A stretch of DNA of 64,000 bases. Origin: Hawksworthiomyces lignivorus. Its lineage: Eukaryota > Ascomycota > Sordariomycetes > Ophiostomatales > Ophiostomataceae. Position numbers and translations under genes: made by a program. Below, piece after piece: positions 24,888 through 36,288 of the stretch (position 1 is its first letter; each line of letters opens with the position of its first letter). A model generated the notes under the pieces. It saw only the letters and a program-made list of their open reading frames with translations, had not been told where the DNA came from and searched no databases. The stretch covers positions 27,572 through 91,571 of the forward strand of contig NTMA01000135.1 of NCBI GenBank assembly GCA_002917075.1, in the 5' to 3' direction.

Positions 24888-25598
24888 TCACGTCCAGCGC
24901 GTCTTGTCCATCCTCTGATAGTAGCTGGCATCCGTCTCTCCATCTTCCCTTGGAGTGTCAGTCGCCTTCTTACAGATTCCGTGGATGCATACACCAATGG
25001 CATTGGTTAACGCTGTGCCGCATTCGTTGTCAACACTATATCTGCGGCAAATCTGGCAGTTGCTAGCTGTCTGCCGTATACAGTCCTGATTGTTATAGCA
25101 GCCATAATCGTAACAGAACAACTGCCTCTTCGTCAATATAGTGTCGAGGTCGTGGGTCACCAGCCATTCACCGGCGGGCTCATGTTCCGGCAGTTTGAGC
25201 TTCGGGTTGTGCCTATTTAATCCTTTAGCAAACAACACCCTAGCGTAGGGGGGATCGAACACGAATGCCGTCTCGCCGGTCACCGCGTTTTTCACTTCCG
25301 CCGTCGCCGAAATCTCGTCTATAGAGATGTACTAGTCAAGGTTCGGGACAGTTGCTTTCTCTATCTGTTCTTTTATATGACTTGCCGTCTCGGCGTCAAA
25401 CCTAGTGTCGATGAAGTACAACTTGTTGGGGCCAGACGCTGCCACATATGGAGTGTCTGGTGCCACGACCTGAAGGCCATGCCATGATTCAATAACCTTT
25501 GGCACGTAGTTGCCTCGATACTCCTCTTGGAACGTTGGTGAACCTTCGCATGGCCGGAATGGATTCAGCAACATGGCGATCAATAGCGTAGAGAACAT
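24888..25598 (-). pseudogene. Cys-rich secreted protein gene interrupted by one amber codon
   Basis: Read from ATG 25598, the frame is open to 24888 (236 codons plus stop) except for a single TAG at 25334-25332, after residue 88. The N-terminus MFSTLLIAMLLNPFRPCEGS is a signal peptide. The C-terminal third holds eight cysteines in a compact block (from LFCYDYGCYNN to GICKK), typical of small secreted fungal proteins. I do not recognise the family. No usable GT-AG intron removes the TAG. CAG in its place would restore a plausible Gln, consistent with a C-to-T change at CpA. If translation stops at TAG, only an 88-aa fragment lacking the Cys-rich domain is secreted. Confidence 0.6.
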
Positions 25599-27364
25599 GG
25601 AGATATGAGGTTAAGATGCCTTAAGAATTCTCTTTGCCTTTTCGCGCTTCTGAGTATGCGTTTTTCATAACTGTTAAATGAGAAATTTGTGGTCAGAGAT
25701 ACGCGATCATTTTGAGGAGTCTTGCTATTTATACATTTATTTATACTATGCGAATCTCATGATAGTTTGTTCTATATATTATACAAAATATGTTTCATTG
25801 ATCAAGACATATCTACACTAATTACAAGGAAGTAAACACAGCCGCTTAAATCATACAGGCTTCTACCGAAGAAATACAAAGACAATAGACATAATCGAGA
25901 TCCATATTACATTAAAAGAAATCCTACTGGCGATTCTGTATCCTAATACTCGTCAACTGACTTCTGCAAAGCTACATTTTCTACTTTCCTGTCTTAACAC
26001 CTTCCAAAACAAGCTAAACCACCTAATCTTTCAGTCACAACAACCTCAGGTGCCCGGGAAATGTATCTTATCATGCCAACATTCTTTTGTACAACCATAA
26101 GTAGCTCGTCATCTATGGTGCCAGCCAAGTCAGTACGAACACCAACACATTACCATAGTTCGTCAACTCGATAACGAAAGTGAGGGAATTCCCACTGCAC
26201 ACGGATTAAAGTTTAAGTGTGCTCTGAATTTGTTAACTAATCCTCGCTATCTACGTCTGTACTGGGCACAACGCTTTGAGGCAGAAACCATCATGCCAAT
26301 TGAGTAAACGGGTATGATGCATATGAAACAGTTGTAAAATCTGTGTGCAGTTGGCAGTTAAGTGATCCTCCGCGACTCCCGAGAGATATAATAGGAAGGT
26401 AAGTGGCTTCAGCTCGTATATCAAGATATGACTCGTTTACTGGATCCTGAACGTTGTCCATAACAGCATTTTAAAACGCTTTTTGACCACCTAGCCGACC
26501 TATTACGACCTGACGATCATCAACACTGACGCGCCAACATGAAAAATGCCCAACTCTCCAGCACCTTGCCTTGCTGTGGTTCTAGGCCACATCCTACCAA
26601 GCACGTAAATTAGGCCACAATCCCACAAGCTGCACAACGCTGACGTGGCTTTCAAAGAATATTACTATTGTACGCAGAAGGCTAGAGATTGTGTTTGGGG
26701 ATATCGCCACGTTTTGTCTCTTCTCTTTCCCTTCCCGACGAGTAGGAATACGTGAGAAGCACCACCGCCAAGAGTCCTCCAACAATCCTGAATAACATGC
26801 TCATCCCTGCACGTCTCCTGCAGCGTCGGCGAACTTGGCCAACGACTCACTGCTAGAGAGATCAGACGTCTGTTTAAGTCACCAGGCTTTCCATATACGT
26901 GGGGAAAAAATATGCAGCGTAAGCTATTGCACTCTTATTTCCATTCTAATTTGAAGGGGGTAAATGAGATTACTTTTCAAGCAGACCATTGATCATGTAC
27001 GCCTATGACACTAGGAGGACATGGAAAAGTTCTTTCAAAAGCACAAATCATTCGCACTTTGATAGAGGCTGTATCATTCCTCTGAATATCCGGTAATTTA
27101 GTTACAGCACTTACAGGGACTACTAAGAGATATTCTTCTACGGAGTACTTTGAATCAATTGATTTTCATATTAACATATTATATAAACTGACTCTACACA
27201 AATTTTCTGGTCCAAGAGGTGCGTCTGTATCCTCCCTTCTCGAACCTGATTAACGAGTATGGGTACGGCGCCATTAAGACCGTTCTTTAGCATTTTACAT
27301 TTCTTTTTGTTTTTCTTTTCTTTTTTTCAGTTTTCCACTTACAAAAGAACTCTCTCCGAAAAAA
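25599..27364. other. AT-rich intergenic block
   Basis: About 1.8 kb of AT-rich DNA with no frame of interest and no recognisable mobile element. It has the look of long-dead, mutated sequence. Confidence 0.55.
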
Positions 27365-28213
27365 TCAAAAAAGACACACGAGCACGACCACCGTTGTAGT
27401 TGTAGCAATACCATACGACATATGTTCTGATTCGGCGGCACCGACGATGATGCTGACAGTGCTACTACTACTAGTGTTGCTGGTTGTTGTGACAGCCGAG
27501 ATGTTTACGGTCGTGTCTAGATCAACCTCGATGACACAAGTAAGGGACTCATAGCTGGGCGAGTCTGGTGAAAGTACAACGTAGATAATGGACTTTTCCG
27601 TGACGGAGCCGGTGATGGTAAAAGAAAGGTTCCAGACGACATAAGGCAGGCAGGATGTACTATTGGACCTGCTGTTTGCTTTTGTACCGGGGACAACGGC
27701 GGGCGCTACGCCAGCCTGGATGGAAAAGTAGACGTTCAAGAGCATATTGGTGCCAACAATGACGAGTGTGTCGAACGAGTCGAACGGGTCGTCCTCGCCG
27801 GGGAACTCAGCGATAAAGCTAGCGGTGCATTGGAGCAGAAACTGGCTAGCGGGACCGACCAGCTCGTCGGCATAGTGGACAAAGAACGCGTCTATGCCGT
27901 TGCCGTTGTTACTAGTCTTGGGGACGGGCCCTTTTCTCAGATCAAATACATCGCCCAAGCCCAGGTTGCTGGACTCGTTTCTCAGGTCCAGAAGGATATA
28001 GCTCAGCATCAGCTGCAGGGAAGCAGCACTGTGTGGCCGGTTCAACGCAAAGACAATGGGAAGAGGGCCGGTCAGTGGGGCGTACGTGTCGTTGAGGAGG
28101 AAGACCAAGTCGAGACTGACAGTGCCGGGGTCAAAGTCGGCCGATGTTGCCGTTGTTGTTGTGGCGACAGAGGTAAAGACGGTAGAGGTCTAGGCTAGGG
28201 CGACGAGTAGCAT
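27365..28213 (-). pseudogene. DUF7136-type cell-surface protein gene with amber codon after the signal peptide
   Basis: ATG 28213 begins MLLVALA and is followed by TAG (28192-28190) at codon 8. The same frame then runs open for over 270 codons to 27365. The segment DFDPGTVSLDLVF-LNDTYAP and the following layout match fungal DUF7136 proteins, which are extracellular and usually carry a Ser/Thr-rich tail and a C-terminal GPI-anchor signal. Both are visible here (Thr/Ser-rich stretch near the end, then GIATTTTVVVLVCLF). CAG at codon 8 would give the normal signal-peptide cleavage region (ALAQT), so the stop looks like a CpA-to-TpA change. Internal initiation would give a protein without a signal peptide. 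Family assignment is from memory of the pattern. Confidence 0.65.
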
Positions 28214-29780
28214 GTTGTTTAAAAGAAAGAGGTGGCCTATGATGAGAGTGTATAAAGCGGGAACGTGGAGGGCGCAGGGGAGGGGAAGAAGAGGGAGGTG
28301 GATACAGAGATGTACTCGTACAATTATATCGTGGACTATAATAGCGTGTCTTTGTACTTGTGCTCATAAAAGTGGTTTCATTAAGGATTGGTTATTCAAG
28401 TCGGTTGTAGTAATATCACAGACTTATTCTATTTATATAGAAAGTCATCCGGGCGGGCAAAGAAAGGAAAGGGGGGAAGAGAGAAATGCAAAACAGACCG
28501 TTGAGAGCTGTATAAATCACACTGTCATCCGCAAACTAGACACGATGAAAGAAAACTCGGCGCGGATTTTGAATCTGTTATTACACGATAGTAGTTCAGG
28601 GTACGAGTACTCCGCACACTCGAAGTGGAAGGTCACAATGCTCTTGCACCCAGCCTCTCCCCGGCAGCCCTTAGAGCCAACAAAACGAATACAGGTTTGC
28701 AGGGGTGATAAATGCTATTTGACTGTTTAAGAACAGGGCAACGCTGCTAATGTCATGCTTAAACCTTGTCACTATAGAAGGATTAAAAAAAAGCACTACA
28801 AACTATGACAAACGCTGTCAACAGACAGGGTCAGTTATTTCACGAAACTAAGATATAGAGTTAACATCGATTACCCTAGCATCTATAGACGCCGAGTACT
28901 ACTGTACGAAAAGGACTGAACTGTCTTGGTCACCCCTTGGCAGCACTCAGCCGCGCACCTAGCGCGCCAGCATGCAAAAAGGTAGCAGGCAAGATAGCGA
29001 ATCTTTGTTCTGTCACTTCTTAGTCTATCAACAACATCGTTTTTATAATTTCGTCTAATGTATGTAGCATGTTGGATGTTGGTCTATTTCTTTTTCCTTT
29101 TTCCTTTTTCTTTCCAGGAGGGTGGGTCGGGTTGTGAGTCTCATCACTCAAGACTACGTTTTCAAAACGGTCTCATACAAGCAGGCGCCCACTATTTACA
29201 GGCTAAAGCGAGAGAGCGCTGTTCTGGTCACCGCTTTGGCGGTCTTTGTGGTGAGGGGCTTGCTTCTGTGAAGTTGATGAGTAGTGCTTAGTTACATGTA
29301 AACACTGTCCATACTGTCCATTTGATACCATATCTAGACAACTTGCTGCAAAAATTTCAATGTATTCAATACATGGCTTATACATTGCGAATTTCAGTTA
29401 TAAGCAGGATAGTGCTGAAGAAGGGCTTCGTTAAAGGATATCATTCAATCTGGAATCGTTAGGTATGATAGCATACTCATAAATCCACAACAACTTTGAC
29501 TGAGCGCAAGACATCTGCGGAAGGTATTCACACCCTAACTGCTTTTTAATGCCTCTTTTCTCAACAGTCACTGCTGTTAAGAGCTGCGATCCAGTTGCGT
29601 TCAACGCGCCTATATAGGGTCACAGAGTTCAAAGGCAGCTGAGCTAGGCCCTGAGGCATGAGTCTGATATCAAATATGACTTGTATAAACGCCCGCTTGC
29701 CTTCTACCAGTCCAGAATAAACTTCACTAACGCATCAAGAAGCCATGCTGCTATTTTAGTCCCACCCAATGGTCCTTAAA
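28214..29780. other. Intergenic region, no gene seen
   Basis: About 1.6 kb without a supported gene. Short frames on both strands lack homology that I can recognise. Confidence 0.5.
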
Positions 29781-30843
29781 TCAAAGCCAGTACTTTGGCA
29801 CAACCGCCTTTGCCTTCAACCACGCGTCATCTAAACTCTCGATCACATCCTGTGGTAACGGACCCTTCTCAACATCGGCAAGATTATCCTCCAGATGTTT
29901 GACGCTGCTAGCTCCAACAATGATGGCATCGCCCTTCTCTTCTGACAATGATGAGTGATGCACTAGCCAGCGCAGTGCCACCTCTGCCATTGTCAGCCCG
30001 TGCTTGTCCGCTGCCGCCTTGATGATGTCCAGCGCGTCGAAGTACGAGTCGTTCCAGTAACGTCCTCGGTGAACGCTGCCTTGTATGATCTTCGGGTCGA
30101 AGCGGGATCCGTCTTCAAATGTGTCCTGGCCACGTGTGTAACGGCCGGTGAGGAATCCGCCGGCCAATGGCTGGAATGCGTACAGAGCGATGCCGTAGTA
30201 GCGCAGGCAGGGCATCAGCTCATCGTCCACACGGCGCTGTAGCGCGTGGTAGACGCCTTGATAAACTACTGGCTTAATCCAGCCATTTTGCTCGCAGATC
30301 TGGCAGATCATAGCCACTTCCCACGACATGTAGTTGCTGATACCGAATCTCTTGAAATAACCCTCCTTGTAAAGCGCGTTGATCTCGCGAAGCGTGTCCT
30401 CGAATGGGTGGCGGCGATCTGGACCGTGGAGGTAGAACATATCGATCTTGTCTGTCCCAAGCGCTTTCAAGCAGTTCAGCAGTCCTCGCCGCACATCCTC
30501 TGGTTTGTGTGTGTACGCATCCTCCTGGGATAATGTGGTGCCGGCATTTGGGAAAAGCTTCGTGTCTATGATGAGGCCTCGCTTCTGCCAGCCAAGCTCG
30601 GAAAGTATCTGCTCCGACGAGCCGTTGCCGTACATACGCGCCGTATCAATCTCATTATGGCCATGCTGCGTGAAGACATCCACAATTTTGCCTGCACCTT
30701 CAGCAGTATGCACTCTTGCGCCAAGAGTATCTAGACGAGAAGGATTAGTATTGGAGTGCAAAGAACGAACCAGATGACGTACTTGGTTTGCCAAATGTCA
30801 TGGCACCGAACACAATCTTGACCTTTGTCTTTGGAGCTGCCAT
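29781..30843 (-). CDS. Aldo/keto reductase, aflatoxin-aldehyde-reductase-like (AKR7 type)
   Basis: Two exons, 30843-30783 and 30730-29781, encode a 336-aa cytosolic NADPH-dependent oxidoreductase. The 52-bp intron (GTACGT...CTAG) must be removed to give the conserved start VKIVFGAMTFGKP. The AKR catalytic tetrad is complete: Asp49 and Tyr54 (EIDTARMYG), Lys78 (IIDTK) and His122 (FYLHGPD). The GISNY motif, the PLAGGFLTGRY segment with its RF-GRYWN lid-like region, and the nucleotide-binding IIVGASSVKHLEDN near the end are typical of AKR7/yeast YDL124-like enzymes that reduce dicarbonyls and reactive aldehydes. A TATA box lies about 100 bp upstream. The true substrate is unknown; neighbours give no cluster context. 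Confidence 0.9.
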
Positions 30844-30942
30844 CTTGTCGGGTGGGATTTCAGAGAGAAACTGCAGACCAGATTCTATTTTCACGGAAAA
30901 TCTTGCTGTACATTGCAATGATCAGGGCCTGAGTGCGCCGCC

Positions 30943-30949
30943 ATTTATA
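30943..30949 (-). promoter_or_regulatory. TATA box of the aldo/keto reductase gene
   Basis: TATAAAT on the - strand about 100 bp upstream of the ATG at 30843. Confidence 0.45.
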
Positions 30950-32136
30950 TTTTCTCTCTTGTCAATCTCACTCTATAAACCGTCGTGGCAAACTTATACG
31001 CAACACCGGGCTTAGGAATTAACAGACCGTAATCCCCGCCATGAAATGGCCGCGAGCAACCGCGAACCTCTATCTATGTCTGATGCAGAGTGTCTTGAGG
31101 CCGTCTGAAGGTCCGAAGCTGGGCTTATGCGCCGTGAAGCCCGAAGAGAAAGTCGGAGGGTTTGGTTTGGTTGCTCGCTTTTAACATGCAAGTCGAATTA
31201 GTGGCTGTTGGGTATCTCTTAAATCAACTTTGTCGAACAATGGATCGTCGAAATTATGCTCACGGGCCAATTGCAAGCGAAATAATTGACCGGCATTACC
31301 TTTAGCGGAGTCTCAGGGGATACAATCTACCTAGATACTCTGGAAATTTTGAGCATTCCTATTCGCAAGTTGCCTTCTTCCCGCGCCTTACTGGAACTTT
31401 GAACCCCCAACTTTTTCTTCGGAATTTAAATTTATCGATTAAAGGTTGCCAAGCTGAATCTTTGTACTCCGACGTTTAGTTCGAAGAACCCATAAAATTC
31501 AGACTATGTATGAGGTCTACCTGTGTAAAGGGATGGCCTATAGGGTCCGTGAAGCGTGGCAGGATGAAGAAGAATATGAAAATTATATTGGTCTTTTCGG
31601 TTTGCTAGGCTCAGCCTACTAGTCCCTCCCCGCCTGGTAGGTGATGAAGGGATATGGTTTAATTCTTTACACAAAAAATACCAATATCCCCAAAAAGAAG
31701 TAGACAAGTCTATGTTCCTTCTGTACACCATATTGCCTACATTTAACAGACGTGATAGACTTACTAGTTCGATTATTTAAGATCTATAATGGTATTTCAT
31801 GGCTGGTTCTCTCCTCTCTTTCGCTCAGATTCTTTCACTTTAGCTCAACTCTCTTTCGTTTAGATACCTGTCTATCACATGTGCTTAGTGCCGCCCGCTT
31901 CGACTAGCTTCTTGAAACCCTCGCCTTTTCCATCCAAACATCGAGCAACCATTATTGATTCTTTCGTATCTGTGGCAAGTCTAACCAGGCACCGCCACAA
32001 ATCACATAACCATGACCTCTGAGGCTTTCTGTCAGGCGCTGCTGTGTGCTTGTTCGCTGCACTTGCAGACGATCGTGAGGATTTTCGACTGCAGTGTTGC
32101 TGTGTTGACTACCTAAGACATGGCTTCCATTGTGGC
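30950..32136. other. Intergenic region, no gene seen
   Basis: Past the reductase promoter the sequence is AT-rich with many stops in all frames. Nothing supportable. Confidence 0.5.
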
Positions 32137-32520
32137 CTAAGACTCTCTTGAGTCTTGCATATGATGCTGGTCTATGATCATAAAAAGCAAAATCACCTCG
32201 CCTTTTTGTTCCATATTCAAAATTCGCATCACGTTGCCCTCTGAGTCGTATGTATTAAATGGCAGGCAGCACTCAACGATATCTCGGAATGCGCCTGGGG
32301 TCAGTAATACTCGAGAGGCCCAGCACTCCACGGCCTTTGACAATGGCTGAAGATACTCAAAATACTTTTGTAGCCCATTTAGAAGTCTCATGTAAAACAA
32401 CAGCACGGGTGAGGTTGTGGCAGTGTTACGGCCACTAGCCGGTGGCCCGTAGGCCCTCATATATGACATACGGATCATGAAACCGCGAGACAACCCGATA
32501 ACATCGTAGACGGCAGTCAT
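32137..32520 (-). CDS. Hypothetical short protein, possibly a fragment
   Basis: An open frame of 127 codons from ATG 32520, beginning MTAVYDVIGLSRGF. It has mixed hydrophobic and charged composition, no signal peptide and no motif that I recognise. It faces the next small frame head to head with about 95 bp between them. It could be a relic exon of a larger gene or a chance frame. Confidence 0.25.
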   Translation of the reverse strand: MTAVYDVIGLSRGFMIRMSYMRAYGPPASGRNTATTSPVLLFYMRLLNGLQKYFEYLQPLSKAVECWASRVLLTPGAFRDIVECCLPFNTYDSEGNVMRILNMEQKGEVILLFMIIDQHHMQDSRES

Positions 32521-32618
32521 CAGCACAGCACAACGTCGCCTATTACCCAAGGCTTTCTAGACGTCTATCACATCCCTGTTTCTCCGATCTAGGCTACTTT
32601 CTCTATATAGAATATTTG

Positions 32619-33029
32619 TCTAAAAACCAAAGAAGTCGTCTTAATTGTCCGTTAAGTCAACATCCAAGACAAAGCAAATCAATTTCACCTTCATACGCAA
32701 GACACAAAAAAACAAGAGATAAACAAAGGCGAAGACTTCTCAAGAAAAAAATCCACGCGAACGTTCCTACTCGAACACAAGAACTCGCCCTCATCAGTGC
32801 CCACATCGTCTCAAAAGACATATCAGAGTTCGAGAATGTGCGTCGAGGTTATCATCACTATTCTTGTGGACATCAGTCCAGCAGATGGGTTGAATGTCAC
32901 AGAGATTTAAGAGACGACTGCCCGATCTATGAGATGGATTTCGAGTGGCCCGAGTACAAATGTCAACATTGTGCTTATCCCACGCCGCCCGACACCCCCG
33001 GCGGAGATTGGTACCGTTACTACTACTAG
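32619..33029 (+). CDS. Small Cys/His-containing hypothetical protein, 5' end unresolved
   Basis: An open frame with no ATG until its last third, so the true start is either in an undetected upstream exon or lost. The N-terminal half is very basic. The C-terminal half has a compact pattern YSCGH...CHRDLRDDCP...YKCQHC, followed by PTPPDTPGGDWY. Patterned Cys/His pairs like this occur in many short fungal proteins with no known function and may bind zinc. It lies about 330 bp upstream of another small gene on the same strand. Confidence 0.35.
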   Translation, partial: SKNQRSRLNCPLSQHPRQSKSISPSYARHKKTRDKQRRRLLKKKIHANVPTRTQELALISAHIVSKDISEFENVRRGYHHYSCGHQSSRWVECHRDLRDDCPIYEMDFEWPEYKCQHCAYPTPPDTPGGDWYRYYY

Positions 33030-33359
33030 GGTTTGTTTTGTCGCCTCTTCCACGTCGTACAGGTGTTAACTAGCCCACATGACCCTACGTTTTTCCCTTG
33101 GAATAGGCTACCGCGTCAGTCTGCTCCCCTTTGTAACTGTTTTGTTTCTCTGTGGCCATTACCTTCCGTCTTTATATTTGTCTGATTTCTTTTCCCGATC
33201 TCTCAATCCCTTGCTTGTTTGTTAACCTATATTTTATTTTTTTTTGTGTAACTTTTTTTCACGAGTCAATCTGTGTTTCTTAAAACTTCAAAAAAACTAC
33301 AAAATCACAAAATCCACAACCGTATACACACACTGGCGAAGTCCTACACAATTATCATT

Positions 33360-34146
33360 ATGTCTACGCCGACACCTTCCTCTGAATTGTCTACTATTTC
33401 GATGTCTTCTCCAAACATGTCTTCCCTCCCAACTACTACAACCACGACATCTACTCCGGGGACTATCACAACACCTACGCGAGCAGCCCTCTTTATGCGA
33501 TACAACGACTTACCCCCTGGTGGTAAGTTCGATGAACGGGCGAACGTTATGTTCGATCTTCTCAGCCAGCATGTGTGGCAACGGCCCAAACAATCAGTAG
33601 GCGGGGCTGTGCATGGCATAATGCAAGGGAAGTTGCCTGGCGACGAACAACTGTACTTTGTCCTTGATGACGGCCCGCATGAGTCGAAGGAGTATACTAC
33701 GCTCTTATACGGGTATGAGGATGGGAAGTTGTAAGTCAAGAAACGAGCGGTGTCGTTGGAAAATTGATCACTTCTATGTGTGCGCAAGTAACGTGGCCTG
33801 CAGGATTCCTAAAACAATGTACGCCCGTGCAAAAGCTATTTTAGACACAGTGGTGTTCCACAACCCTCGAAATGGAAGAATACGCACAACCGAAGGTGAG
33901 GCCGCGCGCATGGCCAACCTTGAAATGCATAGGGCGAAGACGGCTGAACGCAAGGCCAGGATGAGCGAAGAAGAACATTCGGCAATGTTAAAGAAGTCGA
34001 TTCGGGTGGCCAGGAAGTTCGGTAGAGCGCGCTTTTTCGAAGAAGAGGCCGAATTTCTGCGCGCAAATCCTGACTTCCATGAAGAGATGAACCGGGAGTT
34101 CCCCGATGAGGATCCTATCTCTTTCATTACTCTACCGTTGCCTTGA
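33360..34146 (+). CDS. Hypothetical 237-aa protein with charged C-terminus
   Basis: Two exons, 33360-33730 and 33804-34146, joined in phase through a 73-bp intron (GTAAGT...TGCAG). The N-terminus is Ser/Thr/Pro-rich (about 45 residues) and probably disordered. The middle contains LFMRYNDLPPGGKFDERANVMF. The C-terminal half, after IPKTMYARAKAIL, is highly charged and predicted to be helical (repeated Arg/Glu/Lys, for example MSEEEHSAML), ending DEDPISFITLPLP. No signal peptide or membrane segment. I do not recognise a family; the clean splice and lack of stops argue that it is a real gene. Confidence 0.6.
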
Positions 34147-34525
34147 TCCGCTGCTCAGCACATTGGCGCCAGACTGCCTTGCTGACTGCGGAAGAGGCTT
34201 TTAGTATGTTTCCTTGGCTGGATCGTTTTTGGTATTGTGTTCTTTTCGTTTGTGGCTTTTTATTTGTCTTACAGTGTACGATAAGAGATTTCACCTTTGT
34301 TTCTTTTGTATTTCCATGTTTTCATTACTACATGCAATTTTGTCGCCCCTTACTAGCGAATTTAGATCATACAGCGCGTTGCAACTTCAGAATAGATAAT
34401 TTGCGGGCAAACACGTGTCAATTGTTCCTAAAAGAGGTAGATAATAGTATAAAATGTGAAAATAATGCTCCTGCGGCGTGGAAAATGTCCAAATTCAAAT
34501 ATTGTGCCAAGAGCTTCTCCTTGTC
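34147..34525. other. Convergent 3' flanks
   Basis: AT-rich 379-bp gap between the 3' ends of the hypothetical gene (+) and the sugar transporter (-). No gene seen. Confidence 0.5.
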
Positions 34526-36171
34526 TTACACCCGCAGCTCGGTCAGCTCTTGCTGCGGCGCGTCCTCCAGCTCCTCAACGGCGTCGACGGCCTTGTCGAC
34601 GGAGACGATTTCGTCGCCAAAGTTGCCAGCGATGGACTCGAGCGTCATCTGGTTGGTCTCCTTGACAAAGAAGAAGCAGAAGAAGGCCAGCGCCACCAGC
34701 GTGCAGATGAAGATGAGGTAGTAGCGGTACGTGATGTTGGCAAACGCCGTCGGCGTCGCCTGCGTCAGCCAGACGGCCGTGATGCTCTCGCACATGAACG
34801 CGAGCGAGGTGCCGTAGCCGCGGAGGTGCGACGGGAAATACTCGGAGGGTACGGTGAACACGGTCGAGTTGAAGAAGGACGCATAGGCCACGGAGTGGAT
34901 GAAGATGAACGCCACGCCCGCCCGCGCGCCGTTGATGTTGCCGCCGTTGCCGTAGTAGCGGGACAAGGCCATCAAGATGGAGATGACGCTGGCGAGAACA
35001 ATGCAGCCAACATCTGCGGCTAGTTAGCAAGACGAAGAGACACTGAAGATGAAGAAAAGATAAGAAGACAAGTATGGAAGAGAAACAGCGTACAAAGAGT
35101 TCGGACGCGGGGCCAACGGTCAGCTACGAAGAGCAAATTAATGACCTGGCCAACAATGCCCATGATGCCATAGTAGCCGCTGATGAGCAGAGCCTGCTTG
35201 CCGGTGAAGCCCAGATTGGCATACAGAATCGACTGGTAGTTCTGGATGGCAAGGGCGCCGCTGAAGATGATAATCTGCATGATGATGATGGCCGTGGCCG
35301 TCCGCTTGATGTTGCGAGGCGAGAACAGCTCGATGATGGCGTGGCCGACGTGGCGGTTGGTCCGCTGGGAGGCTTCGAGCTGCAGCTGAGCCTGGATTTC
35401 TGCCATCTGGCGGCGGATGGACTCGTCGGACTCGTCTGAGTAGAGACGTCGCATGTCTTTGTGGAAGCGCTCGTACTGCTCCTTCTGGACGACTGAGGAA
35501 GAGAGTTAGCAAAGGCATAAGAACAGCGAGCAACATATTGTGCTTGGAGGGAAACACATACGCCAGCGAGGAGACTCTGGCAGCGTGAAGGACAGAGCGA
35601 TAATCACGGCGGCCAGCGGAACCTGCATTGCCAGCGAGAGACGCCAGGTCAGGTTGCCCTCGGCGAAGGAGCAGCCATAGCCGATCCAGTTGGCCAGGCA
35701 GAAGCCAATGGCGATCATGACGCCAAAGATGGCACCGAAGCGGGCCCGTTCTTGCGGCTTGGCCAGCTCCGAGATGTATGCAGGGCACGTCGGCATCAGG
35801 ATGCCAATGGCAATGCCAGCAACGCAGCGGCCGACAATCATGCAGGCAGCGCCGTTAGCGGCAGCCTGCATGATAGCGCCGATTATGGTGAAGCCAGTAG
35901 AGATGACGAGAGTCAGGCGCCGACCGAACTTCTCAAGCATCATGCCCGTGATGAGCGCGCCTACAACGTTTCCGGCAGAGGATACGGCCACAATGGCGCC
36001 AGTCAGGCTAGCGACATTGGGCGTCCCGGGCGGGAACATGAAGGTTGAAAAAGCTTCCTGACCCAGGACCGTGGCGATGATGCCGACATCAATACCCTGG
36101 ACGGCACCGCCGATGGCGATGATTGTGACATAATAGATGAGTTTGAGGTTAGAATGGAAAAGGCGAAACAT
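34526..36171 (-). CDS. MFS sugar transporter
   Basis: Three exons, 36171-35562, 35492-35094 and 35013-34526, encode a 498-aa, 12-helix transporter of the sugar porter family in the plasma membrane. Visible signatures are GRRLTLVIS in the loop after the second helix, a VGRCVAGIAIGI segment, the PESPRW motif closing the first six helices, a long central hydrophilic loop, and PSEYFPSHLRGYG before the last helices, ending in an acidic cytosolic tail. Family members import hexoses, pentoses, disaccharides or quinate by proton symport. The substrate cannot be read from sequence, but a GH78 alpha-L-rhamnosidase starts 1.6 kb away and an L-rhamnose dehydrogenase lies 22 kb away, so rhamnose or a rhamnoside is a reasonable hypothesis. 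TATA and CCAAT boxes precede it. Confidence 0.92.
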
Positions 36172-36270
36172 GATGGGAAATAGTGAATACAGCAATCTAT
36201 AGATAGGATGAGGTTTCCAGGTGGATGGAGTTACAACTTCTGTCCCTCTGAGTCTGGGACTCTTGTTCCC

Positions 36271-36288
36271 TTTATATCTCAGGATTGG
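36271..36288 (-). promoter_or_regulatory. TATA and CCAAT boxes of the sugar transporter gene
   Basis: On the - strand TATAAA (36276-36271) lies 100 bp upstream of the ATG, with CCAAT (about 36288-36284) just before it. Confidence 0.4.
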
